Shown: one piece after another, positions 1 through 8,451 of the stretch
Layout: the number at the start of each line of letters is the position of its first letter
Numbering within the stretch: position 1 is the first letter of the stretch
Assembly (NCBI GenBank): GCA_902570695.1
Contig: CACFZE010000002.1
Location: 1 to 64,000, forward strand
Origin: an uncultured Pelagibacteraceae bacterium
GTDB taxonomy: Bacteria; Pseudomonadota; Alphaproteobacteria; Pelagibacterales; Pelagibacteraceae
Direction: 5' to 3'
DNA length: 64,000 bases
The notes under the pieces: generated by a model
The model's database searches: none
What the model was told of the DNA's origin: nothing
What the model saw: the letters and a program-made list of their open reading frames with translations, nothing else
Position numbers and translations under genes: made by a program

Positions 1-66
1 ATTTTGTGGTCCTATTGCAAAAATTAATGTTAAACCCGTCAAAAAACCTAAAAAAAGAAAAGACAT
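1..66 (-). CDS. LysE/ArgO-family amino-acid exporter, N-terminal fragment
   Basis: Only the first 22 codons lie in the window; the gene runs off the left edge. The start is ATG at 66-64. The visible N terminus is hydrophobic and ends in the motif AIGPQN, which is the hallmark of the first membrane segment of LysE/RhtB/ArgO exporters (family knowledge). The start lies 2 bases beyond the stop of the MFS gene transcribed ahead of it, so the two are probably one transcript. Function beyond efflux of an amino acid or similar small solute cannot be read from the fragment. Confidence 0.6.
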   Translation of the reverse strand, partial: MSFLFLGFLTGLTLIFAIGPQN

Positions 67-68
67 GT

Positions 69-1238
69 TTAAGAAACTGATTTTTTATCAGCCATAAAAC
101 TTACTAAAATAATTAATACTAAAAAAGGTATGCAAATAAGATTCATCATTTTCCATCCAATAGAATTTAGTAAAATTCCAGCAGATAAACTGGCCAAAGC
201 CATAGTTGAAAAAACAATTAAGTCATTTATCCCTTGTACTTTAAATTTTTCTTCTTTGTTGTAAGTCAAAACCACTAAGCTGGTACCTGATATAAATAAA
301 AAATTCCAACCGAGACCTAAAAAAATTAATGAGATCATATAATTGAGATATGTCTGTTCAAATAAACTTAAAAGAACTGTAATAAAAAAAAATAAAACTC
401 CACCATAAATAATTGTACTGTGTCCATATTTTTTTATTAAATTACCTGTTATTAGCGAAGGTAAAAACATTGCAACCACATGAAATTGTAATACTAACCC
501 AGTTTCTTTTAAGCTCATATTTTCCATAACATGCATACTTAAGGGAGTTGCTGTCATTAAAAATGACATTACAGCATAAGCAAAAGCAGCTGCAGTAATT
601 GCTTGTAAAAATCTTGGTTGTAATACTATAGATTTTAGATTTCTTATATTTCCTTCCTTTAGACTATCCTCCTGCACATTTTCTACATTTTTAAAAAAAA
701 ATAAAAAAACTCCAGGCATGAAAGAAAGTAAAGATAGCAAAAGATAAGAACCTACATACAATTGATCTTGGATTAAATCTTTAGTGTAATTTGCAAGACT
801 TATGCCTAAAAATGCTGACACAATCCCTGCCAATAGAAGAGTAGAAATTGCTTTTGGTATTTTGTCTTTTTCAACACTTTCAGCTGCTGCAAATCTATAT
901 TGATGATTAAATGCAGCTCCCATTCCAAGAATTAAGCAAGATAGACAAAATAAATTAAAACTTTTCTGACTGATTGCAAAAGCAGCAAGTAGTGCAGAAC
1001 ATGAACTTCCTATAGCCGCAATTACAAAACCATTTCTCCTTCCAATTTTACTCATAATATTTGCCGCTAAAACAGTAAAGCTTGCTGTTCCAACTACGAA
1101 TAAAGCGGTTGGTAAGGTTGACAAAGATTGATTTGAGCTAATTTGAGAACCAACTATTCCGCTAAGAAATACTGTTATTGTTGCAGTGGTAAAACCAAAT
1201 ATCTGACTTAACGTAAGTAAGGATAAATTTCTGTTCAT
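69..1238 (-). CDS. MFS transporter
   Basis: A 389-residue inner-membrane protein with about twelve hydrophobic segments in two halves, the usual length of major facilitator superfamily carriers. The loop after the second segment (around residues 60-70) carries GRR, a reduced form of the MFS signature loop. A charged stretch near residue 190 separates the two halves. It is transcribed leftward, ahead of the LysE-type exporter, which fits a small export unit. It diverges from the racemase gene to the right. The substrate cannot be inferred; no drug-class signature is obvious. Confidence 0.8.
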   Translation of the reverse strand: MNRNLSLLTLSQIFGFTTATITVFLSGIVGSQISSNQSLSTLPTALFVVGTASFTVLAANIMSKIGRRNGFVIAAIGSSCSALLAAFAISQKSFNLFCLSCLILGMGAAFNHQYRFAAAESVEKDKIPKAISTLLLAGIVSAFLGISLANYTKDLIQDQLYVGSYLLLSLLSFMPGVFLFFFKNVENVQEDSLKEGNIRNLKSIVLQPRFLQAITAAAFAYAVMSFLMTATPLSMHVMENMSLKETGLVLQFHVVAMFLPSLITGNLIKKYGHSTIIYGGVLFFFITVLLSLFEQTYLNYMISLIFLGLGWNFLFISGTSLVVLTYNKEEKFKVQGINDLIVFSTMALASLSAGILLNSIGWKMMNLICIPFLVLIILVSFMADKKSVS

Positions 1239-1321
1239 ATTTAGCGATAATATATTTCTGCTGTTATTTAAATATCTATATAGATGTTTTGAATTTTAAT
1301 ATAGAAGATATTATTATAATT

Positions 1322-2023
1322 ATGATTGGAATATTAGGTGGCATGGGAACTCAAGCAGGCTTAGACTTTTGTGATAAGCTTGCAAAATTAAACAGAGGAA
1401 AATTAGATCAAAAATATCCGATGTTTGTACTCTATAATAAATCAAATACACCACGTAGAGCAGAGAATTTAAAGCAATACAAAAATGTTTTAAAAGAATT
1501 AATTGCTGGTTGTCGAATGCTGGAAAAAAATAAATGCAAGTTTATTGTAATGCCTTGTAACACAGCACATTACTGGCATGAAGATATTCAAAAAAAAATA
1601 TCAGTACCATTTCTTAGTATGCCAAAAGAGGTATATTTAAACACAAAAAAAAAATTTAAGAAAAATTCAACTATAGGATTATTATGTACTGAAGCTACTT
1701 TAGACACAAAAATCTACCATAAGTATTTTGAAAAAAATTATAATTTGATAAGTCCGAGTGAAAGGTTACAAAAGAGTTCAGTAAATACTGCAATTAAATA
1801 TGTGAAAAAAGGTAAAGTAAAAGATGCTGAAAAAGCTTTAAGACCAGCAGTTAAATTTTTAATGAAAAAAAAATGTAAAAAAATAATTCTTGGTTGTACA
1901 GAACTACCAATAGCTATTTTTTCATACAAATCTTTTAAAAAAGCAAAAGATTCAAAATTATTTATAGACCCAAATCTTTTGTTAGCTCAAGTTTGCATGA
2001 AAAAATACAAAAATTTAAAGTAA
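1322..2023 (+). CDS. aspartate/glutamate racemase family protein
   Basis: A cofactor-independent racemase of the Asp/Glu/hydantoin family (233 residues, usual length). The two catalytic cysteines are in place: Cys79 in MPCNTAH and Cys192 in GCTELP. The N terminus IGILGGMG matches the start of RacX/YgeA-type racemases. I chose the ATG at 1322. An in-frame TTG at 1289 would add 11 residues ahead of the conserved beta strand and looks spurious. The family interconverts D and L forms of acidic or broader amino acids; the exact substrate is not evident. It meets the methyltransferase gene tail to tail. Confidence 0.85.
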   Translation: MIGILGGMGTQAGLDFCDKLAKLNRGKLDQKYPMFVLYNKSNTPRRAENLKQYKNVLKELIAGCRMLEKNKCKFIVMPCNTAHYWHEDIQKKISVPFLSMPKEVYLNTKKKFKKNSTIGLLCTEATLDTKIYHKYFEKNYNLISPSERLQKSSVNTAIKYVKKGKVKDAEKALRPAVKFLMKKKCKKIILGCTELPIAIFSYKSFKKAKDSKLFIDPNLLLAQVCMKKYKNLK

Positions 2024-2025
2024 AT

Positions 2026-2679
2026 TCAATTTTTTTTATTACAAATAAAATATAATTTTCTTGGAAACGATCCTTCTTCAAAATAGTCAATACTTATGTT
2101 TTTAAATCCACTTGTTAAATTAAGTATTTTATCTTTTGAAAAAAAATGGATAATAAACCCATCTATTTCATATAGATCTTCTCCTCTATGAATTCCTTTT
2201 TTATAGTCCCCATCATCAGTATTTCTGACTGTGTAAATATTTATTCCACCTGGTTTTAAAATTCTATGAATCTCGCTATTAAGTTTGTCCAAATCTTTCT
2301 GAGTTAAAGCCATGCAATAAAGCATATGTGAATAACAAGCATCGACTGAATTACTCTCAAATGGCAAGTCCTCTCTTATATCAAATTTTAATGCAGAAAT
2401 TGAAGATATTAGATTTTCTTTTTTTATTTTTTCATTGATAACTTTAATTCCATTTTTACTATAATCTAATGCAGTAACATTTATCGAATTTTTTCCAAAG
2501 TAAATGCTATCTCTTCCTAGGCCTGCTCCTAACTCAACAATTTTAGAACAATTGTTTTCTTTGAAAATATTTAAAGCTTTTTTTGCAGGTAAACTTGGTT
2601 CTAAACCAAACATCTCAGGCTTATTTGAGAAATTAGTTTCCCAATGCTGAGATTGTCGGTTTAAAATATTTTTATCCAA
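2026..2679 (-). CDS. class I SAM-dependent methyltransferase
   Basis: A 217-residue cytoplasmic methyltransferase. Motif I is VELGAGLGRDS at residues 48-58, followed by an acidic residue (Asp72) that would bind the SAM ribose. The N-terminal FGLEPS segment resembles the TehB/thiopurine-type group, which methylates small molecules rather than DNA or protein. It begins one base after the peroxiredoxin stop, on the same strand, so the two are co-transcribed. A role in detoxifying oxidised or metalloid compounds is possible but is inference only. Confidence 0.75.
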   Translation of the reverse strand: MDKNILNRQSQHWETNFSNKPEMFGLEPSLPAKKALNIFKENNCSKIVELGAGLGRDSIYFGKNSINVTALDYSKNGIKVINEKIKKENLISSISALKFDIREDLPFESNSVDACYSHMLYCMALTQKDLDKLNSEIHRILKPGGINIYTVRNTDDGDYKKGIHRGEDLYEIDGFIIHFFSKDKILNLTSGFKNISIDYFEEGSFPRKLYFICNKKN

Positions 2680-2680
2680 T

Positions 2681-3340
2681 TTACTTAGAGGGATCTGGGA
2701 CCTTTCTTAGATAAGGTTTTACAGTTTCCCATCCATCTGGATATATTTTTTTAGCTTCGTCATCTTTAATCGCTGGCAAAATAACAACATCCTCTCCCTT
2801 TTTCCAATTTGCAGGAGTAGCTACTTTATGTTTGGCTGTTAGCTGCATAGAGTCTATTGCACGCAAAATCTCTAAAAAGTTTCTTCCAGTTGCCATAGGA
2901 TATGTAAGATATAATCCAATTCTCTTATCAGGTCTGATTACAAAAATAGTTCTTACAGTTTCATTATCAACTGCAGTTCTACCCATTGATGTTGTGCCAG
3001 CATCTGCTTCCAACATATTAAATAATTTTGCTACTTTTAAATCTTCATCAGCAATAATTGGATAATTTGGTTTTGTACCAGATACATCTTTAATATCATC
3101 TAACCATTTTTTATGATCCTCTACCCCGTCAACGCTTAAACCAATTACTTTGACATTTCTTTTATCGAACTCATCTTTCATTAAACCTAAAGCACCAAGT
3201 TCTGTAGTACAAACTGGTGTAAAATCTTTAGGGTGTGAAAAAATAACTCCCCAACTATCGCCTAACCATTCGTGGAAAGAAATATCTCCTTCAGTTGTTT
3301 TAGCTTGAAAATCAGGACACATACTATTTATTTTTAACAT
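2681..3340 (-). CDS. 1-Cys peroxiredoxin (Prx6 type)
   Basis: Reduces hydrogen peroxide and organic peroxides in the cytoplasm. The peroxidatic Cys44 sits in the motif PKDFTPVCTTE (P37, T41, C44). The length of 219 residues and the C-terminal region are typical of the Prx6 subgroup. The only other cysteine is Cys8, so there is no classical resolving cysteine and it is a 1-Cys enzyme. A strong Shine-Dalgarno (AAGGAGGAG) precedes the start. A near-consensus promoter lies in the gap to the divergent persulfide dioxygenase gene. It leads a two-gene unit with the methyltransferase. Confidence 0.92.
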   Translation of the reverse strand: MLKINSMCPDFQAKTTEGDISFHEWLGDSWGVIFSHPKDFTPVCTTELGALGLMKDEFDKRNVKVIGLSVDGVEDHKKWLDDIKDVSGTKPNYPIIADEDLKVAKLFNMLEADAGTTSMGRTAVDNETVRTIFVIRPDKRIGLYLTYPMATGRNFLEILRAIDSMQLTAKHKVATPANWKKGEDVVILPAIKDDEAKKIYPDGWETVKPYLRKVPDPSK

Positions 3341-3363
3341 TGTCTCCTCCTTATAAAAAAAAT

Positions 3364-3392
3364 ATTATATGAAAGATTGTTTTACTAAGCAA
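3364..3392 (-). promoter_or_regulatory. sigma-70 promoter of the peroxiredoxin gene
   Basis: On the minus strand a -35 box TTGCTT (3392-3387) is followed after exactly 17 bases by a perfect -10 box TATAAT (3369-3364). The ATG of the peroxiredoxin gene is about 24 bases past the -10, with a strong ribosome binding site in between. The divergent gene must use the same 74-base gap. Confidence 0.65.
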
Positions 3393-3414
3393 ACTTTTAT
3401 AAAGTTAGGTATTT

Positions 3415-4110
3415 ATGATATTTGAACAACTTTTCGATCAAAAATCTTCTACGTACACTTATATAATTGCAAGTGGGGAAGGTAGAGAAGCATTAATAAT
3501 TGATCCAGTCATTGAACATTCTGATGAGTATTCAACTATATTAAATAATTTAGATCTTAATCTTGTAAAAGTAATTGATACTCACATTCATGCTGATCAT
3601 ATCTCAGCATTAAATGAATTAAATAAAAGAACAAACTGTATAAGAGTTATGGGAGAAAAGTCTAAATCAGAAGTGATAGATCTAAGAATTAAAGATGGTG
3701 AAAAAATTAAAGTTGAAGAAGTTGAACTTCAAGCAATTTATACTCCTGGTCATACTGATTGCTCTTATAGTTTTTTGATGAATGACAGAGTTTTTACTGG
3801 AGATACACTTTTAATAAATGGAAGTGGTAGAACAGATTTTCAAAATGGTAATGCTTACGATGCTTACGACTCTATATTTAATAAATTATTAAAATTACCC
3901 GAAAAAACTCTCGTATTTCCAGCTCATGATTATAATGGCAAGAAATTTTCCACTATCGAAAATGAAAAAAATAATAATCCAAGATTACAAGTAAGTTCAA
4001 AAGAAGAATACGCAGACATAATGAATAATCTAAATCTTGCAAATCCAAAAATGATGGATGTCGCAGTGCCTGCTAATGTAAAAGGGCTTACTTTAGACAA
4101 TATTAATTAA
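3415..4110 (+). CDS. MBL-fold persulfide dioxygenase (ETHE1-like)
   Basis: A metallo-beta-lactamase fold enzyme of 231 residues. The iron/zinc ligands are visible: His57, His59, Asp61, His62 (motif THIHADH), His113, Asp130 and His171. The N terminus FEQLFDQKSSTYTYI and the single-metal layout match ETHE1-type persulfide dioxygenases, which oxidise glutathione persulfide to sulfite and glutathione, more than glyoxalase II. The neighbouring cysE and cysteine synthase genes, 37 bases downstream on the same strand, support a role in sulfur metabolism. Confidence 0.82.
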   Translation: MIFEQLFDQKSSTYTYIIASGEGREALIIDPVIEHSDEYSTILNNLDLNLVKVIDTHIHADHISALNELNKRTNCIRVMGEKSKSEVIDLRIKDGEKIKVEEVELQAIYTPGHTDCSYSFLMNDRVFTGDTLLINGSGRTDFQNGNAYDAYDSIFNKLLKLPEKTLVFPAHDYNGKKFSTIENEKNNNPRLQVSSKEEYADIMNNLNLANPKMMDVAVPANVKGLTLDNIN

Positions 4111-4147
4111 CTTTAAATTTCAACATTAATAACTATATAGGCAGTTC

Positions 4148-4723
4148 ATGAATGACTATTTGCAATCAATTATTGATAGGGATCCAGCAGCAAGATCAAA
4201 GCTAAGTGTAATTTTAACATACCCTGGCGTTAAGGCTGTATTTTTTCACAGAATTGCAAATTTTTTTGCTACTGCAAAATTTGATCTTATTGCAAGAATA
4301 ATTTCTCAATTTTCAAGATTTTTAACTGGTATTGAAATCCATCCAAGAGCTAAGATAGGTAAAAATTTATTTATTGATCACGGTATGGGCGTTGTTATAG
4401 GTGAAACATCTGACATTGCAGATAACGTAACAATTTATCATATGGTTACTTTAGGTGGAATATCTCCAAGCATAAACTCCAATGATCAAAGAGAAATTAA
4501 AAGACACCCTACTCTTCATGATAATGTTGTTGTTGGTTCAGGAGCGCAGATTTTGGGGCCTGTAGTTATAGGGAAAAATGCAAGAATTGGAGCTAATGCA
4601 GTTGTAACAAAAAATGTTCCTGAAAATGCTGTTATGGTAGGAATACCTGCTAAGAATGTTGGTACAGCAACTGAAGAATTTAAACCTTATGCTGTTACTA
4701 ATGGCAGTGAGGAAAAAGAATAA
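4148..4723 (+). CDS. cysE: serine O-acetyltransferase
   Basis: Transfers acetyl from acetyl-CoA to L-serine, the first step of cysteine synthesis. The protein (191 residues) has an N-terminal helical part and a left-handed beta helix of hexapeptide repeats from about residue 62 to 170. The catalytic block [13 protein letters not shown] (His78, Glu85) and His98 are present. It is a short form, lacking much of the N-terminal domain of E. coli CysE, as is common in Gram-positive and many alphaproteobacterial versions. The stop overlaps the start of the cysteine synthase gene by one base, so the two enzymes are translationally coupled. Confidence 0.92.
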   Translation: MNDYLQSIIDRDPAARSKLSVILTYPGVKAVFFHRIANFFATAKFDLIARIISQFSRFLTGIEIHPRAKIGKNLFIDHGMGVVIGETSDIADNVTIYHMVTLGGISPSINSNDQREIKRHPTLHDNVVVGSGAQILGPVVIGKNARIGANAVVTKNVPENAVMVGIPAKNVGTATEEFKPYAVTNGSEEKE

Positions 4724-5724
4724 TGAAAAATTACAAGGATGATTTTATCCAATCAATTGGAAATACTCCTTTAGTAAAACTAAAAGCTGCATCTGAAATA
4801 ACTGGTTGTAATATTTATGGTAAAGCCGAATATTTAAATCCAGGAGGATCTGTAAAAGACAGAGCAGCTCTTGCTCTTATAAAAGACGCTGAGGAAAAAA
4901 AATTAATATCTAAAGGTGGAACAATTGTTGAAGGTACAGCTGGAAATACTGGGATTGGATTATGTTTATTAGGAAATTCACTAGGTTACAAAACTATTAT
5001 TGTAATGAACGATAATCAAACTCAAGAAAAAAAAGATACATTAAGAAATATTGGTGCAGATCTAAAATTAGTTCCACCAAAACCTTATAAAGATGAAAAT
5101 AACTTTGTTAAAGTTGCTGCTAGAATGGCTGAAGACCTAAAAAGTTCAAATAATCACGGAGTTGTTTGGGCAAATCAATTTGATAATACAGCAAACTCAA
5201 AAGGTCACTATAATACAACGGGTCCTGAGATATGGGAACAAACGGAGGGAAAAGTTGATGGATTTGTATGTTCTTCTGGAACTGGGGGAACAATTGGTGG
5301 AGTAAGTAGTTTTTTAAAAGAAAAAAATAAAGATATAAAAATTTATCTATCAGATCCAAAGGGATCCTCTCTTTACAATCACATTGAAAACGGTGAGTTA
5401 AAAGCTGAAGGTGGATCAATAACTGAAGGCATTGGATCCAGCAGAGTAACTGCTAATTTTGCAGAAGCAAAAATAGATGGAGCCTTTTCAATTGAAGATA
5501 AAGAGTCTTTGCCAATACTATATGATTTAATCAAAAATGAAGGTTTAAGTCTTGGAACAAGTTGTGGAGTAAATATTGCAGGCGCAATAAGATTGGGTAA
5601 AAAATTAGGACCAGGAAAAACTATTGTCACTATTCTTTGCGACAAATCAGACAGATACAACTCAAAGATGTTTAATAAACCTTTTTTAATTGAAAAAGGT
5701 TTACCTTATCCCGATTGGATATAA
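4723..5724 (+). CDS. cysK: cysteine synthase (O-acetylserine sulfhydrylase)
   Basis: A PLP enzyme that makes cysteine from O-acetylserine and sulfide. The PLP lysine is Lys45 in NPGGSVKDR. The substrate loop is TAGNTG (72-77), and the phosphate-binding glycine loop is SSGTGGTIGG (184-193). It directly follows cysE with a one-base overlap. Whether it is a CysK or CysM isozyme cannot be settled by eye. The C terminus ends in PDWI rather than the usual CysK tail. A weak hairpin follows the stop. Confidence 0.88.
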   Translation: MKNYKDDFIQSIGNTPLVKLKAASEITGCNIYGKAEYLNPGGSVKDRAALALIKDAEEKKLISKGGTIVEGTAGNTGIGLCLLGNSLGYKTIIVMNDNQTQEKKDTLRNIGADLKLVPPKPYKDENNFVKVAARMAEDLKSSNNHGVVWANQFDNTANSKGHYNTTGPEIWEQTEGKVDGFVCSSGTGGTIGGVSSFLKEKNKDIKIYLSDPKGSSLYNHIENGELKAEGGSITEGIGSSRVTANFAEAKIDGAFSIEDKESLPILYDLIKNEGLSLGTSCGVNIAGAIRLGKKLGPGKTIVTILCDKSDRYNSKMFNKPFLIEKGLPYPDWI

Positions 5725-5740
5725 TAACGCATATCAGCAC

Positions 5741-5763
5741 TGTAATAAAACCATTACATTTTT
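5741..5763 (+). terminator. weak hairpin with T-tract after cysteine synthase gene
   Basis: An AT-rich 6-bp stem (TGTAAT 5741-5746 / ATTACA 5753-5758) is followed directly by five T. It could end the ETHE1-cysE-cysK transcript ahead of the small-protein operon. The stem is weak, so this is tentative; it could equally be a short operator. Confidence 0.35.
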
Positions 5764-5806
5764 AACTTACAATAAATAATAATAATTAAAAAATTAAGGA
5801 AATTTT

Positions 5807-6181
5807 ATGGACGCAAAAGAAGTAGTTAAAAAAGGATATGAACTTTTTGGCAAAGGAGATATGGAGGGATTTATGGAAATGGTACATGATGATATCACTT
5901 GGATTTATCCTGGGGATAAGCATCCAATGTCAGGAACTCATAAAGGCAAAGAGGCATATATGAAAACCATGATGCAAGTTCCAAATCTTTGGAGTAATTT
6001 TTCAGTAACCCCTGATATGATGATTAGTGAGGGGAATAAAGTGTTTGTTAAAGCAACTGCTAAGGCAGATGGCATGGATACTATTTTCGGTCATTATTTT
6101 GAAGTAGGCGATGATGGTAAACTGACATTATTTATTGCGTTTGATGACACACTAAGCATGTTCAATGCAATTAAGAAGTAA
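5807..6181 (+). CDS. SnoaL-like / NTF2-fold small protein
   Basis: A 124-residue soluble protein with the pattern of the SnoaL-like (NTF2) cone fold: an N-terminal helix pair, then HDDITW, then a beta sheet. The family includes polyketide cyclases, ketosteroid-isomerase relatives and ring-processing enzymes, as well as many proteins of unknown role. It opens a nine-gene operon (gaps of 0-27 bases, then overlaps) that also holds a second SnoaL-like protein. The ribosome binding site is AAGGAA. The substrate is unknown. Confidence 0.7.
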   Translation: MDAKEVVKKGYELFGKGDMEGFMEMVHDDITWIYPGDKHPMSGTHKGKEAYMKTMMQVPNLWSNFSVTPDMMISEGNKVFVKATAKADGMDTIFGHYFEVGDDGKLTLFIAFDDTLSMFNAIKK

Positions 6182-6187
6182 GAGTTT

Positions 6188-6586
6188 ATGAAAAAATTAT
6201 ATTTTATTTTAATTTTAAGTTTATTTACAGCTAATGTTTACGCAGATAGCCATGTAAAGAGAATTATATCAACAAGTCAAACAGGAATGGGAAATGATAT
6301 TGTATACCCTACTGGAAAAGCAAAGATAACAGCTTTTGAATTTACTGTACCTGTAGGAGCTCCAGTAACTCCTCATACGCACTCATTTCCAGTTCTAATA
6401 ATGATTCAGCAAGGTGAAATTGAATTAATTCATGAAGGAAAAACCCAAGTATTCAAAGCTGGTGATGCATTTGTTGAAGATGTTGGAATTGTACACGAGT
6501 CGAAAAATATTGGAAATGTTCCAGTTAAAGCGATTGTAGTTGCAATTGGTGTCGAAGGACAGAAAATTATGACACCGGTAAAATAA
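6188..6586 (+). CDS. secreted cupin-domain protein
   Basis: A 132-residue single-cupin protein with an N-terminal signal peptide; predicted cleavage is after Ala19 (NVYA/DS), so it acts in the periplasm. The cupin metal motif is present: His63 and His65 in PHTHSFP, and His103 in the second motif, with Glu77 as a possible fourth ligand. Such small secreted cupins bind a metal and may act on or bind small organic molecules. It starts 6 bases after the SnoaL-like gene. It is the only exported soluble member of this operon. Confidence 0.75.
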   Translation: MKKLYFILILSLFTANVYADSHVKRIISTSQTGMGNDIVYPTGKAKITAFEFTVPVGAPVTPHTHSFPVLIMIQQGEIELIHEGKTQVFKAGDAFVEDVGIVHESKNIGNVPVKAIVVAIGVEGQKIMTPVK

Positions 6587-6599
6587 AAAGGAAAAAGAA

Positions 6600-6890
6600 A
6601 TGATCATAAAAATAGAAGAAAATATAAAATCATTTTCATCTTGGATGAATATGGTAAAGGCGAATGCTGAAAAAATTAAAGGATTTGGTGCTACTATTAT
6701 TTTTGCGGGTGTATCTAAAGAAGACCCTTCAAAATTTACTGTAATCGTTAAGTATGCAACCATGCAAGGTTTTGAAGCATTTAAAAATGACAAAGAACTT
6801 CATGCAGCAAGAGCTGAAGCAGGTGTGGATTTAGATTCAGCAAAGGTTACACCAATGCATGAAGATTTTATGGAAAATTTTAGTGGATAA
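6600..6890 (+). CDS. small alpha/beta-barrel protein, DUF3764-like
   Basis: 96 residues. The central stretch IFAGVSKEDPSKFTVIVKY recalls DUF3764 proteins and the wider dimeric alpha/beta-barrel (ABM-type) superfamily; this is from memory and not checked by search. There are no cysteines and no obvious metal site. It lies 13 bases after the cupin gene and 27 bases before a second protein of the same size and general pattern. The function is unknown. It may be a small oxygenase, isomerase or binding protein acting with its neighbours. Confidence 0.6.
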   Translation: MIIKIEENIKSFSSWMNMVKANAEKIKGFGATIIFAGVSKEDPSKFTVIVKYATMQGFEAFKNDKELHAARAEAGVDLDSAKVTPMHEDFMENFSG

Positions 6891-6917
6891 ACAATTAATA
6901 TAAAGAAAGGATAAATT

Positions 6918-7208
6918 ATGGAAACAGAAACATTAGTCGTAGCTCACCTTAAAGAAGGGATGTTAGAAAAGTTTATGGGCTTTATGCAATCAGATGCTGG
7001 TATGGCAGAAAGATCGAAAGTTGCAAATGTATCAAAAACAATTGGAACAGTTGCACCTGACAAAAAAACAGTAATGTTTAAAATTTTTGTGACCGATAAA
7101 GCTGCCCTTAAAGCTTTTATAGATGGAAGTAACCCAGTATCAGGTCCAGTTATGAAAGAAGTTATGGAAAGTTATAGTGTCTACGAATTAAATAAAGTAG
7201 ATATGTAA
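6918..7208 (+). CDS. small alpha/beta-barrel protein of unknown function
   Basis: 96 residues, the same length as the preceding and following proteins. It shows an alternating strand-helix-strand pattern (ETLVVAHLKEG, then a methionine-rich helix, then TVMFKIFVTD), consistent with a ferredoxin-like dimeric barrel. It looks distantly related to the product of 6600-6890. A clear AAAGGA ribosome binding site precedes it. No catalytic residues can be named. Confidence 0.6.
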   Translation: METETLVVAHLKEGMLEKFMGFMQSDAGMAERSKVANVSKTIGTVAPDKKTVMFKIFVTDKAALKAFIDGSNPVSGPVMKEVMESYSVYELNKVDM

Positions 7209-7231
7209 TAATTTTTGTAATAAGGTTTGTA

Positions 7232-7522
7232 ATGCCTTCAGGATATATCATATTAAATATTAATGTGTTAAATCCTGAAAATTACAAAGAGTATTTGGAA
7301 AAAGCTCCTCCAACTGCTCAAATGTTTGGTGGCGAATACATTATAAGAGGTGGCGAAAATGAAGTCATTGAAGGTGAGTGGAAATATCCAAGAACTGTTG
7401 TAATTAAATTCCCATCTTATGAAAAAGTTTTTGAGTGGTACAATTCAGAAATATATAAACCTATCAGACAAATTAGATTAGATAATACAGTATCAAATAC
7501 ATTAATAATTAAAGGAGCATAA
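7232..7522 (+). CDS. DUF1330 family protein
   Basis: A 96-residue soluble protein with the features of DUF1330: an N-terminal strand ending in YIILNINV, then a YKEYLEKAP helix, a GGEYIIRGG turn and an RTVVIKFPS strand. DUF1330 proteins adopt the dimeric alpha/beta barrel fold of ABM monooxygenases and heme-degrading-like proteins, but their reaction is mostly unknown. It is the third ferredoxin-like barrel in a row in this operon. Confidence 0.85.
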   Translation: MPSGYIILNINVLNPENYKEYLEKAPPTAQMFGGEYIIRGGENEVIEGEWKYPRTVVIKFPSYEKVFEWYNSEIYKPIRQIRLDNTVSNTLIIKGA

Positions 7523-7533
7523 AGGAGAAAAAA

Positions 7534-7854
7534 ATGTCAATATTAGAAAAATATAGTGCTGCAATTAAAAATAAAGATGAAGCAGCAATGAACGAACTTT
7601 TGCATGATGATTTTAAATTCACAATGCATAAATCAGGGAGTGTTTTAACTAAAGGTGATGTTATCAAATGGGCAATGAGTGGTGATATCAAGCAAGATAA
7701 AACTAGAATTGTTTATGAAAATGATGAAGTTGGTGTTCACCATGCGTTCGTAACATTTGATGATGGTAATGTAGAAGCAGTTATGGCAGTCTACAAATAC
7801 AAAGATGGCAAAATGATTAGTTTAGAAACTGGCGCAACGCCAATGTCAAAATAA
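7534..7854 (+). CDS. second SnoaL-like / NTF2-fold small protein
   Basis: 106 residues with an N-terminal helical hairpin (AIKNKDEAAMNELLHDDFKF) and a following sheet, the SnoaL/NTF2 pattern, shorter than the first family member in the same operon. AGGAG lies 8 bases before the start. The next gene starts on the base after its stop codon, which suggests coupled translation. No catalytic residue can be assigned. Confidence 0.65.
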   Translation: MSILEKYSAAIKNKDEAAMNELLHDDFKFTMHKSGSVLTKGDVIKWAMSGDIKQDKTRIVYENDEVGVHHAFVTFDDGNVEAVMAVYKYKDGKMISLETGATPMSK

Positions 7855-8451
7855 GTGAACATTATAGATTTTTATTTTTCTATTGGAAGTACTTATACTT
7901 ATCTTTCGGTTACTCGAGCACTAGAAGCAGAAAAACAACATCAAATTAAGTTTAACTGGACTCCTTTTAGTGTGAGAGCAATAATGAAAGAAATGAACAA
8001 TGTTCCCTTTCCTAAAGAAAAAAAAAATAAAGTAGATTACATGTGGAGAGACATAGAAAGACGAGCAAAAAATTATGGATTTTTTGCCAAAACACCAGTC
8101 CCTTACCCTTTAACAGAATTTGATTTAGCTAATAAAATTGCAATATTAGGTTTAAAAAATAACTGGGGTGTAGATTACGTTCAGCTTACGTATAAACGAT
8201 GGTTTCAAGAAGGAAAAGAGCCTGCTGTTGAACCCAACTTGAGTGAAATCTGCGAAAAACTAAGCTTAGATAAAGAAAAGATTGTTTCAGAGGCAAGCTC
8301 TGAGGAAGTTAATAATATTTATTTATCAAATACAGAAAAGGCTAGAAAAAATAAAATATTTGGAAGTCCGTCATTTATTGTAAAAAATGAAATATTCTGG
8401 GGAGATGATAGAATGGAAGATGCAATCAAATGGTCGAAGGCAAATGAATAA
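7855..8451 (+). CDS. 2-hydroxychromene-2-carboxylate isomerase-like (DsbA/GST-kappa family)
   Basis: 198 residues with a GTG start immediately after the preceding stop codon. The N terminus DFYFSIGSTYTYL matches the thioredoxin-fold active-site region of HCCA isomerases and kappa-class glutathione transferases, with Ser12 at the catalytic serine position. The C-terminal GSPSFIVKNEIFWGDDR is the family signature. Known members isomerise a naphthalene-degradation intermediate with glutathione. It is the only gene of this operon with a recognised enzyme family, and hints that the operon acts on an aromatic or unsaturated carboxylate. Confidence 0.82.
   Translation: MNIIDFYFSIGSTYTYLSVTRALEAEKQHQIKFNWTPFSVRAIMKEMNNVPFPKEKKNKVDYMWRDIERRAKNYGFFAKTPVPYPLTEFDLANKIAILGLKNNWGVDYVQLTYKRWFQEGKEPAVEPNLSEICEKLSLDKEKIVSEASSEEVNNIYLSNTEKARKNKIFGSPSFIVKNEIFWGDDRMEDAIKWSKANE

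Noticed and set aside
1289-1321. Upstream TTG start for the racemase gene
   Set aside because: It adds a hydrophilic-isoleucine stretch ahead of the conserved first beta strand; the ATG at 1322 fits the family.
8387-8443. Longer N terminus for the first SMR gene
   Set aside because: The extra 19 residues are charged, overlap the isomerase gene by 65 bases and do not match SMR proteins.
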